Assembly: GCA_017446845.1 (NCBI GenBank)
Contig: JAFSOQ010000061.1
Coordinates: forward strand, 20,718-84,717
DNA length: 64,000 nucleotides
Direction of reading: 5' to 3'
Source: Selenomonadaceae bacterium
GTDB lineage: Bacteria > Bacillota > Negativicutes > Selenomonadales > Selenomonadaceae
Part shown: one piece after another, positions 9,073 through 18,777 of the stretch
Layout of the letters: each line of letters opens with the position of its first letter
Position numbering within the stretch: the stretch's first letter is position 1
Position numbers and translations under genes: made by a program
Notes under the pieces: generated by a model
What the model was told of the DNA's origin: nothing
Database searches by the model: none
Seen by the model: only the letters and a program-made list of their open reading frames with translations

Positions 9073-9651
9073 ATGGCAATCAGTTTGAAAAAAGGACAGA
9101 AAGTTGACCTCACGAAGACAAACCCCGGCTTGAAGGAAGTTTTAATCGGACTCGGCTGGGACGTAAACAAATATGACGGCGGCAAGGATTTTGACTTGGA
9201 CGCGTCGGTTTTCCTGCTCAACGGCAGCGGCAAAGTTAATTCGGACGACGATTTTGTTTTCTACGGCAATCTCAAGCACGTGTCCGGCTCCGTCGAACAT
9301 CTCGGCGACAACTTGACGGGCGAGGGCGAGGGCGATGACGAGGAAATTAAAATCGACCTCAGCAAAGTTCCCGAAAACGTTGAGAAGATTGACTTCACCG
9401 TTACGATTTACGAAGCGGAAGAACGTAAGCAAAACTTCGGGCAAGTCGAGAACGCTTTTATCCGCGTGATGAATTCGGCGACCGGCGAAGAACTTATCCG
9501 CTACGACCTCGGCGAAGATTTTTCTATCGAGACTGCGGTTGTTATCGGCGAACTTTATCGCAACAAAGGCGAATGGAAATTCAACGCTATCGGTTCGGGC
9601 TTCAGCGGCGGCTTGGCATCGCTCGGCAAAAACTACGGCGTTAATGTGTGA
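9073..9651 (+). CDS. TerD family protein
   Basis: The 192-residue product matches TerD (tellurium and stress resistance): an N-terminal [29 protein letters not shown], the acidic [19 protein letters not shown] motif, and [11 protein letters not shown] near the end. TerD proteins bind Ca2+ through their acidic loops. The ATG at 9073 has GGGAGG ten bases upstream. A second terD-like gene follows, and telA and an xpaC-like gene lie at 41570-43742, so this lineage has scattered the usual ter set. Confidence 0.93.
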   Translation: MAISLKKGQKVDLTKTNPGLKEVLIGLGWDVNKYDGGKDFDLDASVFLLNGSGKVNSDDDFVFYGNLKHVSGSVEHLGDNLTGEGEGDDEEIKIDLSKVPENVEKIDFTVTIYEAEERKQNFGQVENAFIRVMNSATGEELIRYDLGEDFSIETAVVIGELYRNKGEWKFNAIGSGFSGGLASLGKNYGVNV

Positions 9652-9652
9652 T

Positions 9653-9731
9653 AACTGGGAACTAGTAATCAGGAACCGGGAACCGGTAGGGAATAGGGAT
9701 TAGTCTAGTCCCTGGTTCCCGGTTCCCGGTT
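9653..9731. repeat. Heptad hairpin array (GGGAACC type)
   Basis: One arm holds GGGAACT, AGGAACC, GGGAACC, GGTAGGG and the other GGTTCCC repeated with period seven, giving a long hairpin between the two terD-like genes. No run of T follows closely enough for a typical terminator, although GCTTTTTGC comes next. Confidence 0.85.
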
Positions 9732-9760
9732 GCTTTTTGCTTTGAAAGGAGAATTTTAGA

Positions 9761-10360
9761 ATGGCGGTTAATCTTCAAAAGGGACAAAAAATTTCGCTCA
9801 AAAAATCCGACGGCAAAGAACTTACTCATTTAATGGTTGGACTCGGCTGGGACGCGGCGGAACAAAAGGGAGGTTTCTTCGGCAAATTGTTCGGCGGCAA
9901 AAAAGATTTTGACTGCGATGCCTCTGTTTTTGTCTGCCAAGATGGAAAATTCGTCGACCATGACGACCTTGTTTATTTCGGCAATCTCGAACACAGAAGC
10001 CACGCGATTAAACACATGGGCGATAATTTGACCGGCGAAGGTGAAGGCGATGACGAACAAATTTTTATCGACCTTCAACAAATTCCGAATCGCTACGACA
10101 AATTGATTTTCGTCGTGAATATTTATAAAGCTGTCGACCGCAAACAACATTTCGGCATGATTAAGAACGCTTACATCAGAATTATCGACAACGACACGCA
10201 CGAGGAGCTTTGCAGGTTCAATTTAAGCGATGATTATACCGATATGCTCTCGATGATTGCCGGCGAAGTCTACAGGCGCGGCAACGAATGGAAATTTAAT
10301 GCGGTCGGCACCGGCACGAAAGACACGGGACTTAACGACTTGGCTAAGAGGTTCAGATAA
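9761..10360 (+). CDS. TerD family protein
   Basis: The 199-residue paralogue of the preceding gene has [46 protein letters not shown] and EWKFNAVGTGT. It carries a small insertion, GGFFGKLFGGKK, near residue 36. GAAAGGAG lies upstream of the ATG. The exported nucleosidase begins four bases after its stop, so the two are probably co-transcribed. Confidence 0.93.
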   Translation: MAVNLQKGQKISLKKSDGKELTHLMVGLGWDAAEQKGGFFGKLFGGKKDFDCDASVFVCQDGKFVDHDDLVYFGNLEHRSHAIKHMGDNLTGEGEGDDEQIFIDLQQIPNRYDKLIFVVNIYKAVDRKQHFGMIKNAYIRIIDNDTHEELCRFNLSDDYTDMLSMIAGEVYRRGNEWKFNAVGTGTKDTGLNDLAKRFR

Positions 10361-10363
10361 GGC

Positions 10364-11287
10364 ATGAAAAAATTTTTTGCGCTTTTAATCGCGGCATTGT
10401 TATTTGCGACGACGCCCGCGCAGGCTGCAGAACATATTGACAATGCTGACAATGCGGCTGATTTGGCGGGAGCATCTGCCGAAAAATTTTATGCCACATT
10501 GCCGAAAGCTAAAGGCGAGTATAAAAGTCGTCAACGTCCGATTTTGATTGAAGGTGCAATGAATACCGAGACTGAAGTTTTGGTTCGCGCCTTGAAAAAT
10601 CCCGTGGTCTATCGCGAGCTGAATTATCTGTTCGTGGCGGGCACTTACAAAAATTATCCCGTCGTGATTGCGCGCACGGAGCAAGGTCTGACAAATTCGG
10701 CGGCGTCCACAACTTTGGCGATAAAAAAATTTAATCCCGTCGCAGTCATCAATCAAGGTACGGCGGGCGGTGTAATTCCTTCTTTGCCAATCGGCAGCGT
10801 TGTCATCGGCGAAAAAAGTATTCCGGCTTCCGCGCTCAAGTCCGAATATTCAGCGGCAGGCGCGGGCGTCGATTTCACAAAACAGGAAATGCGCGGCACT
10901 TACGCTTACGACGAGACGACAAAAAATTTTCAACCTTACAAAGAATATTTCGCCGATAAAACTTTGCTGAACGTTGCCAAAAAAGTTGCCGCCGCTCACA
11001 AAGAATTTAACGTTACGACCGGGACAATCGGCTCGGCTGATTGGTGGATGTGTTGGGTTGATTATACGAACTTGTTGCACGAAAGACACGGCATGACGAG
11101 CGAGGAAATGGAAACTGCTTCCGTCGCGCAGATTTGTCAAAATGCGGGCGTTCCGTTTATAGGAATCCGTGTCATTTCGGACAACATTACCATTACCGAC
11201 GAATACAACCCCTATTCGGCGAAAATCGCGCAGGATTTTGTTTTGCTCGTCGTTGAAGATTATATCCGCGACGTGCTGAAAAAATAA
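10364..11287 (+). CDS. Exported MTA/SAH nucleosidase-like (phosphorylase superfamily)
   Basis: A cleavable signal peptide (MKKFFALLIAALLFATTPAQA) precedes a domain of the purine nucleoside phosphorylase / MTA-SAH nucleosidase superfamily. Visible motifs are VINQGTAGGV, IGSVVIGEK, and the substrate-ribose region EEMETASVAQICQNAGVPFIGIRVISDN. The cytoplasmic enzymes split methylthioadenosine and S-adenosylhomocysteine; an exported version would act on extracytoplasmic nucleosides. Substrate is inferred only at superfamily level. Position after two terD genes is not informative. Confidence 0.8.
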   Translation: MKKFFALLIAALLFATTPAQAAEHIDNADNAADLAGASAEKFYATLPKAKGEYKSRQRPILIEGAMNTETEVLVRALKNPVVYRELNYLFVAGTYKNYPVVIARTEQGLTNSAASTTLAIKKFNPVAVINQGTAGGVIPSLPIGSVVIGEKSIPASALKSEYSAAGAGVDFTKQEMRGTYAYDETTKNFQPYKEYFADKTLLNVAKKVAAAHKEFNVTTGTIGSADWWMCWVDYTNLLHERHGMTSEEMETASVAQICQNAGVPFIGIRVISDNITITDEYNPYSAKIAQDFVLLVVEDYIRDVLKK

Positions 11288-11349
11288 GTGATTAGTGGTT
11301 AGGGAAAAAATCCCTAAATCCTAAATCCTAACTCCTAATCCCTAAATTG
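11288..11349. repeat. Heptad hairpin array (CCTAAAT type)
   Basis: GTGATTAGTGGTTAGGGA forms one arm and TCCCTAAATCCTAAATCC with further CCTAACT/CCTAATC units the other. It fills most of the gap before the Ca2+ ATPase gene. Confidence 0.85.
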
Positions 11350-11360
11350 GAGGTATCAAG

Positions 11361-14033
11361 TTGAAAATCACAGGTTTGACTGATGCGCAAGTTCAAGAAG
11401 CTAAGGCGAAGTTCGGCGACAACAGCATAACCGAACAAGCCCGCGAAGGTTTTTGGGACAAGCTCAAAGGAAATTTCGATGACCCGATAATAAAAATTTT
11501 AATCTTCGCGCTGGTGCTCAACGTGTTCTTTGCGTTCATGGGAAAAGCGGAGTGGTATGAATCAGTCGGTATCGCAATGGCGGTTTTGCTGGCAACGCTC
11601 GTATCAACTTTTTCCGAGTACAGGAACGAAAGCGCATTCCAAAAATTGCAGGGCGAGGCGTCGCTTATCAAGTGCAAAGTCTATCGCAACGGAGTCGTCA
11701 CTGAAATTCCGATTAATGATATAACTATGGGCGATTGCGTCCTTTTGCAGACGGGCGATAAAATTCCCGCCGACGGCGTGATTATCGACGGCTCAATCAA
11801 TGTCGACCAATCGATTTTGAACGGCGAGGCTAAAGAAGAGGCTAAAACTCCCGCGCCCGACCAAGCAACCGACGCCGAATCTGCGCAGAGCACAGACTTT
11901 TTAAATCCGCACAAAGTTTTTCGCGCGGCAGTCGTTGCAGGCGGTTCAGCCGTCATGAGGACAGTTACACTCGGCGACAACACTGTTTACGGAAAAATTG
12001 CGGGTGAACTTCAAATCGACGAAGACCGCGACACTCCGTTGAAAATAAAGCTCACCGACCTCGCGGGACAAATTTCCAAGTTCGGTTATATCGGCGGTGT
12101 TGCGATTGCCGTTGCGTTCATGTTCGAGCGAATTGCCATTCAACACAATTTCGATTGGGCGCAAATGTCCGCGTTCTGTTCCGACTGGATGAACATTTTA
12201 AACAGCTTGGTCGAAGCTGTCATGCTCGCCGTCATAATTATCGTCATGGCGGTTCCCGAAGGTTTGCCGCTGATGATTGCTATCGTCTCCGCGCAGAATA
12301 TGGGCAAGATGTTAAAAGATAACGTCCTCGTCCGAAAAATTTCCGGTATCGAAACGGCGGGCAGTTTGAATCTTTTGTTCAGCGATAAGACCGGCACGAT
12401 TACCAAAGGTTTGCTGGAGGTCGTCACGTTCATTGACGGCACCGCAAATTTCACGGAAACTTTTGACAAGCTCAGCAAAAAACTTCAATCGCTGGTTTCG
12501 CTGTCAATCCGATTCAATAACGGCGCAGTCATCACGGGCGATAAAATCGTCGGCGGCAACATGACGGACAGGGCGTTGCTCGGTTTCCTTATCGGCAAGG
12601 ACACCGCCCCCAACGTCACGATTGTTGATACCGTTCCTTTCGACAGCGCAAAAAAATATTCCATGGCAAAAGTCAGCGGCGATTTTAATCTCTGGCTGAT
12701 TAAAGGCGCGCCCGAAAGACTTTTGGATAAATGCTCCTACTACTACGACGCCAACGGCACTAAACAAAAACTCGATTCGACCGTCGCGATTAACTCCAAG
12801 ATTGACGAACTTGCAAACCGCGCGATAAGAACGCTTGCGCTTGTCACTTACGACGGCGAAGTTACCGACGGAAATATCCCCGACAGCGGTTTGACTTTCG
12901 TTGGCGTCACGGGTATTCGCGACGACGTTCGCCCCGACGCTATCAAAGCTATCGAACAAGTTCACTCAGCGGGCGTGCAAGTCGTCATGATTACCGGCGA
13001 CAGAAAAGAGACCGCGCAGGCTATCGCTAAAGAGGCGGGCTTGATTGAGATTGACGACGCTATTGTTATTACCAGTGCCGAACTCAACGAGATGAGTGAC
13101 GATGAAGTTAAAAAAGCTCTCCCGAAACTCCGCGTCATTGCCCGCGCTTTACCGACCGATAAAAGTCGTCTGGTGAGATTGGCTCAAGAATTAAATTTGG
13201 TCGTCGGCATGACGGGCGACGGCGTAAACGATTCGCCCGCGCTCAAAAAAGCTGACGTCGGTTTTGCAATGGGCGGCGGTACCGAAGTCGCCAAAGAGGC
13301 AAGTGAAATTGTTATCCTCGACGACAACTTTAAATCTATCGGCAAGGCGATTCTCTACGGTCGCACAATCTTTAACTCGATTCGCAAATTTATCATCTTC
13401 CAGCTGACAATCAACGTCGGCGCAGTTTTAATTTCGTTCGTGTGTCCTTTGCTCGGTTTGGAAAATCCGCTGTCGATTACGCAAATTTTATGGGTCAATC
13501 TCGTCATGGATACTTTGGCGGCTTTGGCATTCGGCGGCGAGCCTGCGCTTGACAGATACATGGAAGAGGCTCCGAAACGTCGCGACGAAAAAATTATCAA
13601 CAATTACATGTACTCGGCGATTGGCACGGGATCTTTGTGGGGATTTGCAATGGGCTTGGTCTTCCTGCTCACGGATTTTTCCAGAGACCATTTCCGCGAC
13701 GTGAATCCCGAAGGCGTCAACATTACTTTCGGCGGCGACAGCGTTTACGTGCTGACAGGTTACTTTGCGTTCTTTATCTTCCTGGCGGTGTTCAACGCCT
13801 TCAACGCTCGCACCGACAGAATAAATCTTTTTGACAATATCGGCGGTAATCCCGGTTTCTTGAAGGTTATGGCAATGATAGTTGTCGTTCAGATTGGAAT
13901 GACTTATCTTGGCGGCGCAATCCTTCGTTGCTACGGTTTGACGGCTTCCGAATGGGTTTTCGTGCTGGCTATGGCGTTCACGATTATTCCCGTCGACATT
14001 GTTCGCAAATTAATTGTCGGCGGTTCGACTTGA
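11361..14033 (+). CDS. Calcium-translocating P-type ATPase (P2B-like)
   Basis: The 890-residue product has all P-type landmarks: actuator-domain LNGEAKEEAK (normally TGES), the phosphorylation motif SDKTGTITKG near residue 343, KGAPE, MITGDRKETA, and hinge MTGDGVNDSPALKKADVGFAMG. The membrane motif VPEGLPL in M4 and the C-terminal LWVNLVMDTLAALAFGGEP fit Ca2+ pumps of the plasma-membrane type (IIB). It exports Ca2+ from the cytoplasm. The actuator glycine-glutamate pair reads NGEA rather than TGES, a conservative departure. The TTG start has GGAGG seven bases upstream. Confidence 0.92.
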   Translation: MKITGLTDAQVQEAKAKFGDNSITEQAREGFWDKLKGNFDDPIIKILIFALVLNVFFAFMGKAEWYESVGIAMAVLLATLVSTFSEYRNESAFQKLQGEASLIKCKVYRNGVVTEIPINDITMGDCVLLQTGDKIPADGVIIDGSINVDQSILNGEAKEEAKTPAPDQATDAESAQSTDFLNPHKVFRAAVVAGGSAVMRTVTLGDNTVYGKIAGELQIDEDRDTPLKIKLTDLAGQISKFGYIGGVAIAVAFMFERIAIQHNFDWAQMSAFCSDWMNILNSLVEAVMLAVIIIVMAVPEGLPLMIAIVSAQNMGKMLKDNVLVRKISGIETAGSLNLLFSDKTGTITKGLLEVVTFIDGTANFTETFDKLSKKLQSLVSLSIRFNNGAVITGDKIVGGNMTDRALLGFLIGKDTAPNVTIVDTVPFDSAKKYSMAKVSGDFNLWLIKGAPERLLDKCSYYYDANGTKQKLDSTVAINSKIDELANRAIRTLALVTYDGEVTDGNIPDSGLTFVGVTGIRDDVRPDAIKAIEQVHSAGVQVVMITGDRKETAQAIAKEAGLIEIDDAIVITSAELNEMSDDEVKKALPKLRVIARALPTDKSRLVRLAQELNLVVGMTGDGVNDSPALKKADVGFAMGGGTEVAKEASEIVILDDNFKSIGKAILYGRTIFNSIRKFIIFQLTINVGAVLISFVCPLLGLENPLSITQILWVNLVMDTLAALAFGGEPALDRYMEEAPKRRDEKIINNYMYSAIGTGSLWGFAMGLVFLLTDFSRDHFRDVNPEGVNITFGGDSVYVLTGYFAFFIFLAVFNAFNARTDRINLFDNIGGNPGFLKVMAMIVVVQIGMTYLGGAILRCYGLTASEWVFVLAMAFTIIPVDIVRKLIVGGST

Positions 14034-14067
14034 TGATTATTCATTGACGTTAAATAAAATTTAATCG

Positions 14068-14096
14068 GCTTGTCGAAAATTTCGGCGAGCTTTTTT
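14068..14096 (+). terminator. Rho-independent terminator after the Ca2+ ATPase gene
   Basis: An 11-pair stem (GCTTGTCGAAA / TTTCGGCGAGC) is followed by six T. Confidence 0.8.
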
Positions 14097-14212
14097 CTTG
14101 TCGTTTTACATGAAGCTGAGGTACTTGACTTTTCATAGCCGGTCTTAAAAATTTGAATCATTATAAACTTTTATTTTAAGATTTTCAGCACATATTTAAT
14201 GGGGAGGTTAAG

Positions 14213-14443
14213 ATGACTCAAGGCAAAGCGGACATCTTTAATCGTCGGGCATTTTATACCTGTGTCCGAACGGAAAAAAATGATTACATTAAGCCCAACA
14301 GCGTGGCGCGCTTTTATCGAGATGTGGCGCGGGCGATGTGGGCAAATATACCAAACAATTTTGCGAGTGGTAACTTAATCGTTTTTCATGAAGAAATTGC
14401 CGAAGAGTGGAAGAAAAATTTTTTACTCCTACGGCAGATTTAA
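14213..14443 (+). CDS. Hypothetical small protein
   Basis: This 76-residue protein has no family I recognise. A strong GGGGAGG lies five bases before the ATG and a terminator follows, which supports a real single-gene unit. The sequence is soluble, mixed-charge, with tryptophan and aromatic residues (FYRDVARAMWANIP) and no signal peptide. It stands between the Ca2+ ATPase gene and recA. Confidence 0.65.
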   Translation: MTQGKADIFNRRAFYTCVRTEKNDYIKPNSVARFYRDVARAMWANIPNNFASGNLIVFHEEIAEEWKKNFLLLRQI

Positions 14444-14453
14444 AAATTTTTTA

Positions 14454-14480
14454 GGACAGTCCACGTGGATTGTTCTTTTT
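14454..14480 (+). terminator. Terminator before recA
   Basis: A ten-pair hairpin (GGACAGTCCA / TGGATTGTTC, with G-U pairs) is followed by five T. Confidence 0.7.
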
Positions 14481-14495
14481 ATTGCCCGACGAAAT

Positions 14496-14524
14496 TTTAC
14501 AAGCCCGCGAATTTTTGGTATAAT
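14496..14524 (+). promoter_or_regulatory. recA promoter
   Basis: TTTACA and a perfect TATAAT are separated by 17 bases, 36 bp before the recA start. I see no convincing LexA-type operator overlapping it. Confidence 0.75.
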
Positions 14525-14559
14525 TTCCACCGATACTGACATTGCAAAGGAGAGCAACT

Positions 14560-15606
14560 ATGACTAAACAAGAAGCATTGGCGGCAGCAATGAAACAAAT
14601 CGAAAAAGATTTCGGGAAAGGTTCAATAATGCGTTTGGGCGACGACACGGCAAGAAAGGATGTAACGGCAGTGTCGACCGGAATTTTGCCGCTGGACGTG
14701 GCGTTGGGAATAGGAGGACTTCCGCGCGGCAGAATAACCGAAATTTACGGACCCGAAGCCGGCGGTAAGACGACAGTCGCCTTGCACATGATAGCCGAGA
14801 TGCAACGGCAAGGCGGCACGGCTGCTTTTATAGACGCCGAACACGCGCTTGACCCGACGTATGCAAAACGGCTGGGCGTCGACGTGGATAATCTTTTGCT
14901 TTCCCAACCCGACACCGGCGAGCAAGGACTGGACATTGCCGAGGCTCTGATTCGTTCTTCGGCGATTGACATGGTTGTTATCGATTCGGTTGCCGCACTA
15001 GTTCCGAAATCCGAAATCGATGGCGAAATGGGCGATGCAAATGTCGGACTTCATGCGCGAATGATGAGTAAGGCAATGCGTAAATTGACTGCGGTTATCG
15101 GCAGAACAGATACAATCGCGGTGTTTATCAATCAAGTTCGCGAAAAAGTCGGTGTCCTGTTCGGCAATCCCGAAATAACGACGGGCGGTCGCGCTTTGAA
15201 GTTTTATTCGTCAGTTCGTCTTGAAGTTCGCAAAGGTGAGCCGATTAAACAGGGCACGGATATTGTCGGCAATCGCGTAAAAATTAAAGTTGCCAAAAAT
15301 AAAGTTGCGCCGCCGTTCAGAATTGCCGAGTTCGATTTGATTTACGGCGAAGGTTATTCGCACGTCGGCAGCATTTTGGATATGGGAGCGGCTTATGACA
15401 TTATCACGCGGGCAGGAGCATATTTCTCCTACAACGGCACGAAACTCGGTCAAGGCAAAGATAATGCCAAGAAATTTTTGATTGAGCACCCGGAAATTTC
15501 TCAAGAGATTGACGCCAAAATTCGTGAAGCCGTTATAACTTCGGCTAAACCAATCGCGACGGAAGATGTTGACGAAGTAGAAGACGCGGAGAATTTTGAT
15601 GATTAA
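14560..15606 (+). CDS. recA: Recombinase RecA
   Basis: RecA forms filaments on single-stranded DNA and drives strand exchange and SOS co-protease activity. The Walker [10 protein letters not shown] (about residues 64-72), Walker [10 protein letters not shown], loop L1 and L2 regions and [27 protein letters not shown] are intact. The 348-residue length is normal, ending in a short acidic tail. I chose ATG at 14560 because AAGGAG lies just upstream. recX overlaps its last codons, so RecA and its regulator are co-expressed. Confidence 0.98.
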   Translation: MTKQEALAAAMKQIEKDFGKGSIMRLGDDTARKDVTAVSTGILPLDVALGIGGLPRGRITEIYGPEAGGKTTVALHMIAEMQRQGGTAAFIDAEHALDPTYAKRLGVDVDNLLLSQPDTGEQGLDIAEALIRSSAIDMVVIDSVAALVPKSEIDGEMGDANVGLHARMMSKAMRKLTAVIGRTDTIAVFINQVREKVGVLFGNPEITTGGRALKFYSSVRLEVRKGEPIKQGTDIVGNRVKIKVAKNKVAPPFRIAEFDLIYGEGYSHVGSILDMGAAYDIITRAGAYFSYNGTKLGQGKDNAKKFLIEHPEISQEIDAKIREAVITSAKPIATEDVDEVEDAENFDD

Positions 15607-16039
15607 AAAAAAGACCGCACTCCAAAAGGCGGCGGACTTGTTGGCGAATCAAGAACAAAGCTCGACGATTTTGCGGCGGAAGTTATTGGCTCGAAATTAT
15701 GACGCGGCGGAAGTCGACGAGGCACTTGCCAAACTTAAAAAACATAATTATCTGGACGACGAGGAAACTTGTCGGCGGCAATTTGAAAATTTTTACGCGG
15801 AAGGCAAGCTGAGTGTTCGTCAGATTGTCGTAAAGTTAATGCAACGCGGCTTCGACAAAGATTTTATCGAACAACTTATCCCCGACGATTTTGAAGAACA
15901 TGAACGATTTACGGCAGAAAAATTGCTCGCGAAAAAATTTCCTGCCGATTTCGATAAAGTTAAGGCTTGGCAATTCCTCGCTACTCGCGGCTTTGACGGA
16001 GAAATTATTTCTTCAGCAATTGAAAAGTTTTTATATTAA
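15599..16039 (+). CDS. recX: RecA regulator RecX
   Basis: RecX binds within the RecA filament and inhibits it. The 146-residue product shows the three-helix repeats of the family: [57 protein letters not shown] and [17 protein letters not shown]. It starts inside the end of recA with an 8-bp overlap, behind GGAG. Confidence 0.93.
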   Translation: MIKKKTALQKAADLLANQEQSSTILRRKLLARNYDAAEVDEALAKLKKHNYLDDEETCRRQFENFYAEGKLSVRQIVVKLMQRGFDKDFIEQLIPDDFEEHERFTAEKLLAKKFPADFDKVKAWQFLATRGFDGEIISSAIEKFLY

Positions 16040-16613
16040 TCCGGTGAGTAAAAATTCCGGAAATGTGGTAAGATGAAAGTAAAAAAGAATAGATATGAAA
16101 AAAGCTGGTCCGCAAGTTCGAGTTTATATCCGAACCGAGATTATTAATCTTGAATGTACAATGTAAGTGCAACAGATAGAAAAGCCGAATGGTCGAAGAA
16201 CATAAAGAGCGAATTGAATTATTTCTTCGGCAGGAGGGTGCGAACAAAAAATCGGACTCCGAAAAGAGTGCAAAAAATATTCACGCCGCAAGAAAAAGAA
16301 GATGCCTTGATATAAGGAAGTAAAGTCGGTGACCGCAGTCATACAAAACCACCCCCTTGCAGCCGTCACCCGAATTGAAATTGGAAACGCTCCGTCGTTG
16401 CTTTAAATGCTGTGATTTATCAATTAGGAATTAGGAATGATTAGGCTGGCAATGGTTGCGTACGAACGCGGCGACTCGGCTAAAAATATTGAGTGGCACG
16501 GCGCGACCACTGGATGCAACGTCACGTTGCCGGGTCACGTTGCAAAACTTTTTCGTGATTAATGCGGTTTTAACAAAGGTATGGTAAATTTTGCGGAAAG
16601 GAGCGTGATTGAG
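16040..16613. other. 574-bp non-coding stretch
   Basis: I find no supportable gene. The part from 16080 to 16400 has mixed codon-like traces but no consistent frame. A short heptad run (TTAGGAATTAGGAATGATTAGG) occupies about 16421-16443, followed by a REP-like element. The last 30 bases hold the AAAGGAG of the next gene. Confidence 0.6.
16449..16550 (+). repeat. REP-like dispersed element, copy 1
   Basis: It contains GTACGAACGCGG, then GGCTAAAAATATTGAGTGGCAC, then GCGCGACCACTGG, and ends with the inverted repeat GCAACGT-C-ACGTTGC. The same order recurs at 50578, 50749 and, inverted, 55033. Confidence 0.7.
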
Positions 16614-17771
16614 ATGAAGGTGCCAAAAATTTTTTCGGCAATCGCGGCGGCGGCAGTTTTGCTCGCGACGAGTATGGGCGTTTCCGCCGAACCTCAAGCG
16701 GTTAAATTTGTCGACGGCGTTGATTGGAAAAACAGAGTTATCACCGTGACGGGCGAAGGCGTTGCCCCGGCTGATGCCGTCAATTACACGCAGGCAAAAG
16801 GACTGGCGTCCAAAGCTGCCACGGCTGATGCTTATCGCAAGCCCGCCGAAATTGTCAACGGCGTGCGCGTCGAGGGTGAAACGACCGTTGAGAAAATGCT
16901 GACGGTTCAAGACCAGATTAAACTAAAAGTCGCTGCGACGATTAAGGGCGCCAAGATTGTCAACGAAACTTTTCTAAGCGACGGCGGTTATCGTGTGACG
17001 ATACAACTGCCGCTGTTCGCCTCGTCGAATTCATTGGCGGGAGCCGTCTTTGAAAGAACTTCATCAGTCGAACCTTTCCCGAATCCCGTCCTTGAAGTCG
17101 AGCCGTCTTTTGTTCCCTACAATTCGTCGACACCCGTCAAACAGCGAATCGAAATCACGGCAAATGTAACGGTCGAACAAAAAGAAAGTTTTACGCCTGT
17201 GCAACCGACGCCTTATCGTTCGCCGCTGTCAAGAATGTCGGTGCAGTCGCTTGACTCAATCATCTTGCAAAATTTGCAAGCGAATTATCCTACATGGCAA
17301 GAGCCGACTTATCAACAGCCGACCTATCAACAACCGACTTATCAGCAACCGGTTCCGAGTTCGCAAATTCCTTACGATACGCCGACGACAACTCAACCCG
17401 TGAGAAGATCCGTTACGGAATATGCGTCGCTGGCTGAAGGCGATTACACCGGTTTAATCGTCGACTGCCGCAACTTGGGACTTCAGCCCGTTATGAGTGC
17501 AGTTATTAAAAATACCAACGGCACGAAAATTTATGGGCACAAAAATCTTGACATTGACAAAATTATTTCCATGGGCATGGCGGACTATGTAAGCGATACG
17601 GAAAATGTGGAGCGCGCAGGAGATAATCCGCTCGTCGTCAAAGCGGTCGCCGTGGAAAATTTCAACAGCAATCCCGTCTTGACCATTCCCGATTCAAATC
17701 GTGTGCTGATTGAAAATTACGCAACGAAATTTTTAAAGGACATGAAAGTTGTTTTCCTGTTCGATGATTAA
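16614..17771 (+). CDS. Exported LPP20-like protein with YQQP repeats
   Basis: A signal peptide (about residues 1-26, ending GVSA) leads a 385-residue exported protein. The region around TVTGEGVAPADA..AKGLASKAATADAYRK resembles the LPP20 / FlgT-like domain found in outer-membrane-associated proteins. A proline-glutamine linker has repeated PTYQQP units (about residues 216-238), followed by a C-terminal domain (GDYTGLIVDCRNLGLQPVMSAVI). The ATG at 16614 lies ten bases after AAAGGAG. Role unknown; the linker suggests crossing or tethering at the wall. Confidence 0.7.
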   Translation: MKVPKIFSAIAAAAVLLATSMGVSAEPQAVKFVDGVDWKNRVITVTGEGVAPADAVNYTQAKGLASKAATADAYRKPAEIVNGVRVEGETTVEKMLTVQDQIKLKVAATIKGAKIVNETFLSDGGYRVTIQLPLFASSNSLAGAVFERTSSVEPFPNPVLEVEPSFVPYNSSTPVKQRIEITANVTVEQKESFTPVQPTPYRSPLSRMSVQSLDSIILQNLQANYPTWQEPTYQQPTYQQPTYQQPVPSSQIPYDTPTTTQPVRRSVTEYASLAEGDYTGLIVDCRNLGLQPVMSAVIKNTNGTKIYGHKNLDIDKIISMGMADYVSDTENVERAGDNPLVVKAVAVENFNSNPVLTIPDSNRVLIENYATKFLKDMKVVFLFDD

Positions 17772-17791
17772 ATCTGATTTTCCAAACTTTT

Positions 17792-17820
17792 CGCCGTCAA
17801 TTATGACGGCGATATTTTTT
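17792..17820 (+). terminator. Rho-independent terminator
   Basis: A perfect 8-pair stem (CGCCGTCA / TGACGGCG, loop ATTA) is followed by ATATTTTTTT. It ends the exported-protein gene and may also serve the converging amidase gene. Confidence 0.85.
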
Positions 17821-17838
17821 TGTTTTTTTCAAGTTTTG

Positions 17839-18420
17839 TTATTCAAAGTCTCGGCAGTAACGCCGCACATCGTCCAATTTTTTATAAAGATTATCTCCGG
17901 GGCATTTCGTGTCGTTCAAGTCTCTGTGCCCGACGATTACACCCTTGCCCATGGGATTGAGTTTGTATTTTTGACAGAGCCATGCTGTTAAAAGTTTCAA
18001 CGAATCCATTTGAATTTTTGGCGGCTTGACTAAATCAAAATTTCCCGCGACGCAAATGCCGACAGAATTTTTATTGTGCTGATAAGCGTGCGCACCGACC
18101 GCCAAAGGTTTTCTGCCCTGCTCAATCCTTCCGTCTTTGCGAATCACGTAATGATAGCCGATACCCGCCCAGCCGTTGACTTCCTGATGAAATTTATGAA
18201 TTTCCTCGGCGGAAGAATCTTTATCGCCGTCGGGGAAGCCCGCGTGATGAATTACAATCACTTCAGTCGTCGGACGTTCCTCGTATTCCGTGAAGTTTAA
18301 AAATAATTTTCTTATCGGCGGCTCCCAAGTCTCCAAGATGTACGCGGCGGCTTTTTCGTCGCTCAAAAATAATCCCGCAATTGCCATTGCCATTGTGCTC
18401 AAAAATTTTCTTCTGTCCAT
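17839..18420 (-). CDS. N-acetylmuramoyl-L-alanine amidase (PGRP/amidase-2 type), Tat-like signal
   Basis: The 193-residue enzyme cleaves the bond between muramic acid and the stem peptide. Zinc-ligand motifs VIHHAGFP and VGHRDLNDTKCPGD and the GYHYVIRKDGRIEQGR block are typical of the amidase-2 / PGRP fold. The N-terminus MDRRKFLSTMAMAIAGLF has the twin-arginine pattern RRxFL, so export is probably Tat-dependent. AAGGAG precedes the ATG, and TATAAT on this strand (18455-18460) may be its -10 box. Confidence 0.9.
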   Translation of the reverse strand: MDRRKFLSTMAMAIAGLFLSDEKAAAYILETWEPPIRKLFLNFTEYEERPTTEVIVIHHAGFPDGDKDSSAEEIHKFHQEVNGWAGIGYHYVIRKDGRIEQGRKPLAVGAHAYQHNKNSVGICVAGNFDLVKPPKIQMDSLKLLTAWLCQKYKLNPMGKGVIVGHRDLNDTKCPGDNLYKKLDDVRRYCRDFE

Positions 18421-18777
18421 AAAATTTTCTCCTTTGAATTTTTCTGGCGCTATTATATCAAAAAATCCCGCCGAATTTTTATCGAAGGGATTAAATTTTT
18501 CTGAGAAGAATTTATTTACGATTTAAATCTCTTTTGGTATTTTTACAATTTCACAGTGAAAAGTAACGTTGCTATAGAAAATTTTCTCAATATCATAAAT
18601 CTTCTTCATGCTGCTCTGAAAAAAATTTTTTGAGACTTGAAGTCAATTAATTCCGGCTGATTTTATTTTTCCACGTCTTAAGCACTCGTGCCAAAAATAT
18701 CACGAATTCAAACTCCATTTTAAAAGCCTTTTTCGGGCTTTATGTTTAATTTTTGTAAACTGCCGCTGAAAATAATT
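18421..18777. other. Non-coding gap with terminator-like hairpin
   Basis: There is no gene here. The part near 18440-18500 should carry the promoter of the amidase gene. A hairpin AAAGCC-loop-GGGCTTT at 18724-18742 lies just past the decayed permease gene and could have been its terminator. Confidence 0.5.

Noticed and set aside
9653..9731. Ordinary rho-independent terminator
   Set aside because: The hairpin arms are period-7 arrays with no immediate T-run, and the same kind of array also lies between sdhA and sdhB, where a strong stop of transcription is unlikely.
16080..16345. Structured RNA such as 6S or tmRNA after recX
   Set aside because: I could not find the conserved ends or tag sequence, nor a closing long hairpin, so no RNA gene is called.
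16431..16910. Minus-strand 159-codon gene
   Set aside because: It lies antisense to the exported LPP20-like gene and the REP-like element, with no SD and no protein-like family signal.
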